Origin: Lacinutrix algicola
Lineage (GTDB): Bacteria > Bacteroidota > Bacteroidia > Flavobacteriales > Flavobacteriaceae
Reading direction: 5' to 3'
Length of the DNA: 64,000 nucleotides
Assembly: GCF_001418085.1 (NCBI RefSeq)
Contig: NZ_LIQH01000020.1
Location: forward strand, 62,001-126,000
Part shown: positions 34,600 through 41,717 of the stretch, one piece after another
Layout of the letters: each line of letters starts with the position of its first letter
Position numbering within the stretch: position 1 is the first letter of the stretch
Made by a program: the position numbers and the translations under genes
The notes under the pieces: generated by a model
Seen by the model: only the letters and a program-made list of their open reading frames with translations
Told to the model about the DNA's origin: nothing
The model's database searches: none

Positions 34600-35013
34600 A
34601 TGACTAAAAACCTTAAAATTCTTCTAATTGAAGATGACATGATTGAAATAATGAAATTGAATAGAACAATTTCTACCTTAAAATTAGACCATAAAATTAT
34701 AGAAGCTAATAATGGTGAAGATGCTTTAGGTATTTTAGAACAAAAAGATAATTTACCTGATATTATTTTATTAGATTTAAACATGCCAAAAATAAATGGT
34801 ATTGAGTTTTTAAATATTTTAAAAAAGGATGATGTATTAAAATACATACCAACAATAATCTTAACGACTTCAAATAATCAAAAAGATTTGTTAGAATGTT
34901 ACAAAACAGGAGTTGCTGGTTATGTTTTAAAACCCTTAAAATATGAGGATTATGTTAGTAAAATTGAAAAATTATTAGCATATTGGAGTATAAACGAATT
35001 AATAGTAGTGTAA
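34600..35013 (+). CDS. Stand-alone receiver (CheY-like) protein
   Basis: A 137-residue single receiver domain. It has the acidic pair D12/D13 (IEDDM), the phospho-acceptor D59 in LLDLNMPKING, a Thr in ILTTS and the conserved Lys in VLKPL. No output domain is present, so it acts by protein contact or as a phosphate relay or sink. It is the first gene of the operon, 3 nt before the H-NOX gene. Confidence 0.93.
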   Translation: MTKNLKILLIEDDMIEIMKLNRTISTLKLDHKIIEANNGEDALGILEQKDNLPDIILLDLNMPKINGIEFLNILKKDDVLKYIPTIILTTSNNQKDLLECYKTGVAGYVLKPLKYEDYVSKIEKLLAYWSINELIVV

Positions 35014-35016
35014 TAA

Positions 35017-35556
35017 ATGAAAGGAATAGTTTTTACGGAGTTTTTAGAGTTAGTAGAGGATAAGTTTGGTCTAGAAATGGTAGACAACATTATAACAAAT
35101 TCTAAATTAGAATCTGAAGGTATTTATACAGCAGTAGGAACTTATAGCTTTTCAGAAATGCTTCAATTATTACAGCATTTAAGTGAGAATACAGGAATAT
35201 CAATAGATAATTTATTATTGGTTTATGCGGAGCACTTTTTTAGTGTTATAGAAAAAAGTTATCCTGGTCTTTTGGCAACATATAAAGATCCAATTGAAAT
35301 GATTTCGTCTATAGAAAACCATATTCATGTTGAGGTAAGAAAAATATATCCAGACGCCGAATTACCAACTTTTGAAGTCGTCGAAAAAACAGAAAATTCA
35401 TTAGTAATGATATATACATCAAGTAGAGCAATGCATCATTTTGGTCTAGGATTAATGAATAAAACTTTTGAGCATTTTAATTCAACTGCAAAAATTGAAT
35501 TAGAAAAAATTAAAGAAGACGGAACTGAAGTTAGATTCATTATTCACAAAAACTAA
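35017..35556 (+). CDS. H-NOX haem nitric-oxide sensor
   Basis: A 179-residue haem-NO-binding (HNOB) domain protein. The proximal haem ligand is H102 (NHIHVEVRKIYPDA), at the canonical position. The haem-propionate motif YxSxR is Y133, S135, R137 (YTSSR). Stand-alone H-NOX proteins sense NO and inhibit a partner kinase. The next gene is a PAS kinase that overlaps its stop by one base (TAATG), a common H-NOX/kinase arrangement. In this window it points to NO control of the downstream phospho-relay. Confidence 0.93.
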   Translation: MKGIVFTEFLELVEDKFGLEMVDNIITNSKLESEGIYTAVGTYSFSEMLQLLQHLSENTGISIDNLLLVYAEHFFSVIEKSYPGLLATYKDPIEMISSIENHIHVEVRKIYPDAELPTFEVVEKTENSLVMIYTSSRAMHHFGLGLMNKTFEHFNSTAKIELEKIKEDGTEVRFIIHKN

Positions 35557-37511
35557 TGGGTCAAGAACAACTTGAAATATTACAACGTGCTTTAAAAAGA
35601 GAAAAAGCGGCAAGAAAAGCTGCTGAAAAAATTCTTGAAGAAAAATCAAGAGATCTTTACTCAACTTCCCAAAAACTAGAAGAACTTCTAAATCAAAAAT
35701 CTTCACAACTTCAAGGTGTATTCGAAAACATTGTAGATGCATATGTTGTTATGGATTTACAAGGAAATTTTATAAAATTTAATGAAGCAGCAACCAAATT
35801 ATTTGGTTACGATATAAGTAGGGATAAGGTAAACGTTGTAAATCTTATTTATAATGACGACTACCAATACGCAATGTCTTCTTTTCTAGAATTACAAACC
35901 AAAGGCTATTTTAAAAATTACGAAGCTAGAGTCTACACTAAATCTAAAGAAGTTAAATGGGTGCATATAAATGCTAGTGTAATTTTCGATAAAAACAGAA
36001 AACCTATTGCAGCTCAAGGTATTGTTAGGGATATATCTCACCAAAAAGCATCTGAAGAAAAATTAATAGAGTCTGAAAATAGATTAGCATCACTTGTTGT
36101 AAATCTAGATAGTGGTATTGTTTTAGAAGATGAAAACAGAAATATAGTACTTACCAATAATAAGTTTTGTGAGCTTTTTGGAATAAATGCAAGCCCTGAA
36201 GATTTAGTAGGCATGGATTGTAAAGCAGCTTCAGAACAAAACAAAGTTTTATTTAAAAATCCTGATGCTTTTATAGAAAGAATGCGAGCTATAGATACTG
36301 ATAAAAAAATAGTACTTGGTGACGAATTAGAGATGTTGAATGGTAAAATTTTAGAACGTAACTATACACCAATAGTAATTGGAGAAAAGTCTAAAGGATA
36401 TTTATGGACCTTTACTGATGTTACCTTAAAACGTACCTACAGAAAAAGTTTAGAAGCACAAAAGCAAAAATATTACAATATTATAGCGAATATGAACCTA
36501 GGGATGGTGGAGTTGAATAATAACGACGAAATCCTAATGGTAAATCAAAGCTTTGAGAAAATGTCTGGTTATACAGAAGCAGAAGTTATAGGCAAAAATG
36601 CAAGGACGCTTTTTGCTGCTGAAGATGCAGATATATTAAAAAAAGAACGCGAAAAACGAAAAGAAGGTATATCAAACTCTTATGAGTTTAAAGCCATTTG
36701 TAAAAAAGGAAAAACAAGACATTGGTTAGTTAGTGGCGCACCAAATTACAATATAGATGGAGAAGTTATTGGGTCTATAGGAATACATTTAGATGTTACT
36801 GATACTAAAAGCTTAGAACTTCAAAAAGAGAAACTTTTAGAAAAGTTAGAAAAAAGTAACGACGAACTTCAAGAATATGCACACATTGTATCGCACGATT
36901 TAAAATCGCCTTTACGTAGTATTAATGCTTTGGTTAGCTGGTTAAAAGAAGATAATCAAGGGAGTTTAGATGCTACAAGTCTTCAAAATTTTGCACTTAT
37001 CGAGTCTACTTTAGAAAAGATGGAGCAGTTAATAACAGATGTTTTAAATTATTCTAGTGTTGGTGCAGATAATTCTGTAAAAGTAGATGTAGATTTAAAT
37101 AGTATGGTTAACGAGTTGGTTAGTATGTTATATATACCCGATCATATTGAAATAAAAAGTCTTAATATATTACCAAATATAAAAGGAGATAGAACGAAGC
37201 TGCAGCAAGTATTTCAGAATTTAATTAGTAACTCTGTTAAGTTTATAGATAAAGAGTGTGGTAGCATAATTATTGATGTAGAAGATTTTAAAAGTCACTA
37301 CAAATTTTCAATAAAAGATAATGGAATTGGTATTGAAAAGAAATATCACAACAAAATATTTAAGATATTTCATTCCTTAAAGAAAAGTAAAGACTCTTCG
37401 GGAATAGGATTATCTATTGTTAAAAAAATCATCAATTTACATGAAGGTGAAATATGGTTGGATAGTGAGCCAAATGTTGGTACCACCTTTTATTTCACAT
37501 TAAAAAAATAA
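35556..37511 (+). CDS. PAS-domain histidine kinase, partner of H-NOX
   Basis: A 651-residue soluble kinase. An N-terminal charged coiled coil (residues 5-50, LKREKAARKAAEKILEEKS) leads to three PAS domains at about 50-165, 175-290 and 305-425. The HisKA phospho-acceptor is H447 in HIVSHDLKSPLRS. The ATPase domain has LQQVFQNLISNSVKF, DNGIGIE and GIGLSIVKKI. There is no transmembrane helix, so it should take its signal from cytosolic proteins such as H-NOX. The start codon overlaps the H-NOX stop. Confidence 0.93.
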   Translation: MGQEQLEILQRALKREKAARKAAEKILEEKSRDLYSTSQKLEELLNQKSSQLQGVFENIVDAYVVMDLQGNFIKFNEAATKLFGYDISRDKVNVVNLIYNDDYQYAMSSFLELQTKGYFKNYEARVYTKSKEVKWVHINASVIFDKNRKPIAAQGIVRDISHQKASEEKLIESENRLASLVVNLDSGIVLEDENRNIVLTNNKFCELFGINASPEDLVGMDCKAASEQNKVLFKNPDAFIERMRAIDTDKKIVLGDELEMLNGKILERNYTPIVIGEKSKGYLWTFTDVTLKRTYRKSLEAQKQKYYNIIANMNLGMVELNNNDEILMVNQSFEKMSGYTEAEVIGKNARTLFAAEDADILKKEREKRKEGISNSYEFKAICKKGKTRHWLVSGAPNYNIDGEVIGSIGIHLDVTDTKSLELQKEKLLEKLEKSNDELQEYAHIVSHDLKSPLRSINALVSWLKEDNQGSLDATSLQNFALIESTLEKMEQLITDVLNYSSVGADNSVKVDVDLNSMVNELVSMLYIPDHIEIKSLNILPNIKGDRTKLQQVFQNLISNSVKFIDKECGSIIIDVEDFKSHYKFSIKDNGIGIEKKYHNKIFKIFHSLKKSKDSSGIGLSIVKKIINLHEGEIWLDSEPNVGTTFYFTLKK

Positions 37512-37513
37512 AA

Positions 37514-38647
37514 ATGAAAACAGTACAGTTAGTTAAACATAAAAATAAAGATTGGGAATATGTTATAGAAAAACAAAATCTAAAAGAACCTTTAGTATTG
37601 GTTTTTGGTAACAGATATATGTTAGAAGACGATGCTGTTTATACAGATATTAAACAATTGTTTCCAGATGGACATATTGTTTTTGCATCTTCGTGTGCCG
37701 AAATATCATCAGACACAGTAAACCAAGATAGTATTACTATAACAGCTATCGAGTTTGAAAAAAGCAAGTTTGTAATTAAAACAAGTAATGTTTTAAATGC
37801 AGATTTAGATAGTTATAAAACAGGAAAAGAACTTATTGAGCAATTGCCACAAGAAGGTTTAAAATACGTATTTGTGGTTTCTGAAGGCAGTTTTATTAAT
37901 GGTAGTCAACTTACCAAAGGTATGAGCGCTTCAACAAACGACAATTTAGTAATAACAGGAGGTTTGTGTGGTGACGATGCACGTTTTGAAAAGACATTAG
38001 CATCTTACAACGAAAACCCAAAAGAAGGAGAATTAGTGGCTATTGGTTTTTATGGAGATAGCTTAGAAATTTCTTTTTCAATACATGGAGGTTGGACTCC
38101 TTTTGGGCCAGAGCGTATTGTAACAAAATCTAAAGGCAATATTTTATATGAGTTAGATGGTCAACCTGCTTTAGATTTGTATAAAAAATATTTAGGAGAT
38201 AAAGCTAAAGATTTACCAGGAGCAGCTTTGTTGTATCCTTTAAATGTAACTTCTACAGATGAAAAACAATCTATTGTTAGGTCTATTTTAAATATAAATG
38301 AAGAGGAGAATGCTGTAATATTAGCAGGAGATATTAAAGAAGATTCCAAAGTACAGCTAATGATGACGAATGTGGATAACATTGCAAACGCATCAGAACG
38401 CGCAGCAAAACAGGCTTTAGAGTACAGAAAAAATAAACCGGAATTAGCAATATTAGTAAGTTGTATTGGTAGAAAGCTAGTGCTGGATCAGCGCGTTGAA
38501 GAAGAAATAGAAGAGGTTATAGAAGTTATAGGTAAGGATGCGGTAACAAGTGGCTTTTATTCTTATGGAGAAATTGCTCCTTTTCATGGAGAAACTAGTT
38601 GTCAATTACACAATCAAACCATGACCATAACGCTAATAAGCGAATAA
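37514..38647 (+). CDS. FIST-domain sensor protein (NosP type)
   Basis: A 377-residue protein with FIST N (about residues 25-225) and FIST C (about 225-360) domains. Marks are FASSCAEISSD, NLVITGGLCGDDARF, and the C-terminal GFYSYGEIAPFHGE, which is close to the consensus FIST C ending. FIST proteins next to kinases include NosP, haem proteins that sense nitric oxide and tune biofilm formation. The haem ligand cannot be fixed from sequence here. The kinase gene that follows overlaps its stop by one base. Confidence 0.88.
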   Translation: MKTVQLVKHKNKDWEYVIEKQNLKEPLVLVFGNRYMLEDDAVYTDIKQLFPDGHIVFASSCAEISSDTVNQDSITITAIEFEKSKFVIKTSNVLNADLDSYKTGKELIEQLPQEGLKYVFVVSEGSFINGSQLTKGMSASTNDNLVITGGLCGDDARFEKTLASYNENPKEGELVAIGFYGDSLEISFSIHGGWTPFGPERIVTKSKGNILYELDGQPALDLYKKYLGDKAKDLPGAALLYPLNVTSTDEKQSIVRSILNINEEENAVILAGDIKEDSKVQLMMTNVDNIANASERAAKQALEYRKNKPELAILVSCIGRKLVLDQRVEEEIEEVIEVIGKDAVTSGFYSYGEIAPFHGETSCQLHNQTMTITLISE

Positions 38648-39711
38648 TGAATTCATTATTAAAAAGGCAAATTCGTAAATTTTTAAGCGACGAATTTAAA
38701 AACAATAAAGACATAGCAGAGTTTATTGATGCTGTAGACTTATCTTATAATAATTTTGATGAGCAATCCGTCATGATTCAAAGAGCAATGGCTATTAGTT
38801 CGGATGAATTATATATTGCTAATAGAAAATTACAAAAGGAAGCAGACGAGCAAAAAGAAGTTATTGATAAGCTTAAAAGCGTTATCGATACATTAAAGTT
38901 TTATAATTTAAAAGAAGACGAAAAAGCAGACGATGTAGAGTTAACAGGGGCTAATTTGGTAGATTTTATAGATAATCAAACCAAAGAAATAGTTCAGGTT
39001 AACAAGCAAAAACAATCGATGTTAAACGAGCTTGCTCATCAAAATCAAGAACTTAGTGATTATGCACACATGGTATCTCACGACTTAAAATCACCATTAC
39101 GTAGTATAGATGCATTAACAACTTGGTTAGCTCAAGATTATGAAGAAATCTTCGATGATAATGGGAAAAACACACTAAAACTAATAAGAACTAATGTTGA
39201 AAAAATGGATACCTTAATTAGTGGTATTCTAGAGTATTCAACCATTGGTAAAAATAGAATAGAAGTTTACGATGTAGATATAAATAATCTTATTGAAGAT
39301 ATATTAAAAAGCATTCAAATTCCAAGTCATATTAGTATAACAAAATCTAATTTACCAATAACCAAAGGAGATAAATATAGGCTACAGCAGTTGTTTCAAA
39401 ATTTAATTGGTAATGCGGTAAAGTATAATGATAAAGCTGAAGGAACTATAGATATTGGTTTTGAAGATCAAGGTGATTATTGGCAGTTTTATATAAAAGA
39501 TAACGGAAAAGGTATTGAAGAAATTTACTTTGATAAAATATTTAAAACTTTCGAAAAACTAGAAAACAACCCAGAGTCTTCGGGGATAGGTTTGTCTATA
39601 GTAAAGAAAATTGTAGAATTATATGGTGGTAAAATATGGCTAGAATCTCAAGTTAATATTGGTACCACTTTTTATTTCACCTTAAAAAAAATCCCAAATG
39701 GAACAACCTAA
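38647..39711 (+). CDS. Histidine kinase, partner of the FIST protein
   Basis: A 354-residue soluble kinase. I chose the ATG at 38647, which overlaps the FIST stop (TAATG), over an in-frame ATG 48 nt upstream inside the FIST gene. The N-terminal 130 residues are helical and coiled (RAMAISSDELYIANRKLQKE), as in kinases paired with FIST proteins. The phospho-acceptor is H145 in HMVSHDLKSPLRS; the ATPase motifs are LQQLFQNLIGNAVKY, DNGKGIE and GIGLSIVKKI. Its catalytic half is very close to that of the H-NOX kinase, so the two may feed the same partners. Confidence 0.93.
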   Translation: MNSLLKRQIRKFLSDEFKNNKDIAEFIDAVDLSYNNFDEQSVMIQRAMAISSDELYIANRKLQKEADEQKEVIDKLKSVIDTLKFYNLKEDEKADDVELTGANLVDFIDNQTKEIVQVNKQKQSMLNELAHQNQELSDYAHMVSHDLKSPLRSIDALTTWLAQDYEEIFDDNGKNTLKLIRTNVEKMDTLISGILEYSTIGKNRIEVYDVDINNLIEDILKSIQIPSHISITKSNLPITKGDKYRLQQLFQNLIGNAVKYNDKAEGTIDIGFEDQGDYWQFYIKDNGKGIEEIYFDKIFKTFEKLENNPESSGIGLSIVKKIVELYGGKIWLESQVNIGTTFYFTLKKIPNGTT

Positions 39712-40015
39712 TCAATCTTATATTAATAGTTTATCTGGAGGAGACGAAGCTTTTAAGCAAAAACTTATAGATGTTATTAAAAGCGAGTATCCAGAAGAAA
39801 AAGAAGTCTACTTTAATAACTATAATGCCCAAAATTATAAGTTAGCAGCAGATAATGTGCATAAACTTAAGCATAAAATTAGTATTTTAGGGCTCGAAAA
39901 AGGTTATGAAGTTGCTGTTGCTTACGAGAATAATTTAATAGATGGTAGTATAGACCAAAAAGAACAATTTGAAGCAATATTAGACAGCATTACTAACTAC
40001 TTAAAGACTCTTTAA
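39698..40015 (+). CDS. Hpt-domain phosphotransfer protein
   Basis: A 105-residue helical protein with the Hpt motif around H55 (VHKLKHKISILG), where the usual Lys-Gly is Lys-His. It should pass phosphate between receivers in a relay. It overlaps the kinase gene by 14 nt and precedes the LytTR regulator by 9 nt. It is the likely hub linking the two kinases to the LytTR protein, the CheY-like protein or the receiver-glycosyltransferase fusion. Confidence 0.87.
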   Translation: MEQPNQSYINSLSGGDEAFKQKLIDVIKSEYPEEKEVYFNNYNAQNYKLAADNVHKLKHKISILGLEKGYEVAVAYENNLIDGSIDQKEQFEAILDSITNYLKTL

Positions 40016-40024
40016 ATATTATTT

Positions 40025-40738
40025 ATGAATTGTATTATTATTGATGATGAAGCTACAGCAAGAATGATTATTACTCAATTATGCACGCATGCACCAAGTC
40101 TTAATGTTTTAGAGGAGTTTCCTAATGCAATGCAGGCCATAAAATATTTAAATCAAAACAAAGTAGATTTAATTTTCTTAGATATACACATGCCAGATTT
40201 TACAGGTTTCGATTTTATTGAAACACTTAAAAATCCACCAAAAATAATACTTACAACATCAGATCCTAACTTTGCAATTCAAGCTTTCGAGTACGATTGT
40301 ATTGTAGATTATTTAGTAAAGCCAATTACACAAGAACGTTTTTTGAAAGCAATAGATAAAGCTGAAGCGAAGCAAGAAACGGCAATAAAACCAGAGTCTA
40401 AATCTCAAAATGTAGAAACTACTTCTGGTAATGATTTATATGTAAATATAGACAGACGTTTAATTAAAATAGATATACCAAGTATTTATTTGGTTGAGGC
40501 TAAAGGTGATTATATACAGGTTAAAACGGAGGATAAAAACTATACAGTGCATTCTACACTTAAAAAAATTGAAGAAAAACTACCAGACAGTTTGTTTTTA
40601 AAAGTACACAGGTCTTACATTATTAACATCAAAAAAATTATTGATATTGAGGACAACAGTGTTTTAATTAAAAAAGATGTTATTCCGGTAAGTAGATCTA
40701 ATAGACCAGAATTAATGAAACGTCTAAACCTACTATAA
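40025..40738 (+). CDS. LytTR-family response regulator
   Basis: A 237-residue regulator. The receiver has D7/D8 and phospho-acceptor D53 in FLDIHMPDF. A Lys/Glu/Ser linker (residues 118-137) leads to a LytTR DNA-binding domain at about 138-237 (LVEAKGDYIQVKTED, LKVHRSYIINIKKI, IPVSRSNRPEL). It is the last gene of the operon and is followed by a terminator. It is the best candidate to bind the 21-22-bp direct repeats found at six promoters in the window. Confidence 0.94.
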   Translation: MNCIIIDDEATARMIITQLCTHAPSLNVLEEFPNAMQAIKYLNQNKVDLIFLDIHMPDFTGFDFIETLKNPPKIILTTSDPNFAIQAFEYDCIVDYLVKPITQERFLKAIDKAEAKQETAIKPESKSQNVETTSGNDLYVNIDRRLIKIDIPSIYLVEAKGDYIQVKTEDKNYTVHSTLKKIEEKLPDSLFLKVHRSYIINIKKIIDIEDNSVLIKKDVIPVSRSNRPELMKRLNLL

Positions 40739-40870
40739 TCATGTATTTTGTCGGTTATTCTAGTGCTTTGTCTTAAGTAGTTTTTCAAACAAATTTAAAA
40801 AATAACAATCACCTCTTAACATATTACTTTTACAGTGTTATCATTTAAGGGATTGATTGATTACCAATTT

Positions 40871-40906
40871 AAAAAGACAGAAATTTTAATTTCTGTCTTT
40901 TTTTAT
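40871..40906 (+). terminator. Rho-independent terminator after the LytTR operon
   Basis: AAAAAGACAGAAA (40871-40883) pairs with TTTCTGTCTTTTT (40890-40902), then T. The rest of the 364-bp gap to 41103 is AT-rich up to regulatory site B. Confidence 0.92.
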
Positions 40907-41011
40907 GCAATAAACTTCCCTGATTATTTCATTTTTATGTGTATTGTTTTGTGTTTAGTATTGTAATAATAGATTAATAGTATTTTAAAAGGTTCAACTT
41001 TAGTATTCTAC

Positions 41012-41080
41012 CATTCGTCTACACATAAAACTACACTTGTCGAAAAATATAAAATTAAGGAGTGTTTCAAATTAGTTTTG
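41012..41080 (+). promoter_or_regulatory. LytTR-type direct repeat and promoter (site B)
   Basis: CATTCGTCTA (41012-41021) and CACTTGTCGA (41034-41043) are 22 bp apart. The -7 element TAGTTTTG (41073-41080) starts 30 nt after the second half-site. The CAP lipoprotein gene starts 22 nt after the -7 element. Confidence 0.75.
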
Positions 41081-41102
41081 TCATCAAATTAAACCAACCA
41101 CG

Positions 41103-41594
41103 ATGAAAAATATAATTTTAATAGCTGTTTTATTTAGTACGTTTTTAATGTCTTGCTCAGTTGAAGAAGAAGCAAACATACCTAATGAATATAATTCACA
41201 AAACATAAATGTAACATACACGCAGCTAGATTATGAAATTACAGAGCTTATTAATGCTTATAGAATTTCTCAAGGTCTTAATGCTTTAAATATAGTAAAC
41301 GAAGTATCTAGAGAGGCTATTAGTCATAGTCAGTATATGGTTAATCAAGGAGAATTAAGTCATGATTATTTTCATTTAAGATCTCAAAATATAATTGATG
41401 CTGTAAATGCCGAAAACGTTTCAGAAAATGTAGGCTTTGGCTTTACTAATGCACAATCGTTAGTAAATGCTTGGTTAAATAGTGAAGGGCATAGGCAAAA
41501 TATTGAAAACCCTAATTTTACAGACTTTGGTATTTCAACACAACAAGACGAAGAAGGTGAAAATTACTTTACTAACATCTTTGTAAAGTTATAA
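41103..41594 (+). CDS. CAP/SCP-domain lipoprotein
   Basis: A 163-residue lipoprotein (lipobox LMSC, Cys 18). The rest is a CAP domain: ITELINAYRISQGLNAL, His in GELSHDYF, Glu in SENVGFG, and the closing GHRQNIENPNFTDFGI. CAP proteins are secreted or surface proteins, some with lipid or wall-component binding roles. Its promoter carries a LytTR-type repeat, so it belongs to the same control as the sensor operon. Confidence 0.9.
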   Translation: MKNIILIAVLFSTFLMSCSVEEEANIPNEYNSQNINVTYTQLDYEITELINAYRISQGLNALNIVNEVSREAISHSQYMVNQGELSHDYFHLRSQNIIDAVNAENVSENVGFGFTNAQSLVNAWLNSEGHRQNIENPNFTDFGISTQQDEEGENYFTNIFVKL

Positions 41595-41623
41595 AGTAAA
41601 AGTGTTTATCTACAGAGAATTAC

Positions 41624-41691
41624 CATTCGTCTATACTTAAATTACACTAAGCGAAAAACAACATTTACGGCAAGTTATAAAAGTAAATTTG
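41624..41691 (+). promoter_or_regulatory. LytTR-type direct repeat and promoter (site C)
   Basis: CATTCGTCTA (41624-41633) and CACTAAGCGA (41645-41654) are 21 bp apart. The -7 element TAAATTTG (41684-41691) starts 30 nt after the second half-site, the same offset as at site B. Confidence 0.75.
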
Positions 41692-41717
41692 TACTATAAT
41701 TAAGAAATAAATAAACC

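Noticed and set aside
38599-38646. Longer start for the FIST-associated kinase at 38599.
   Set aside because: It would overlap the FIST gene by 49 nt. The ATG at 38647 gives the same TAATG overlap as the H-NOX/kinase pair.
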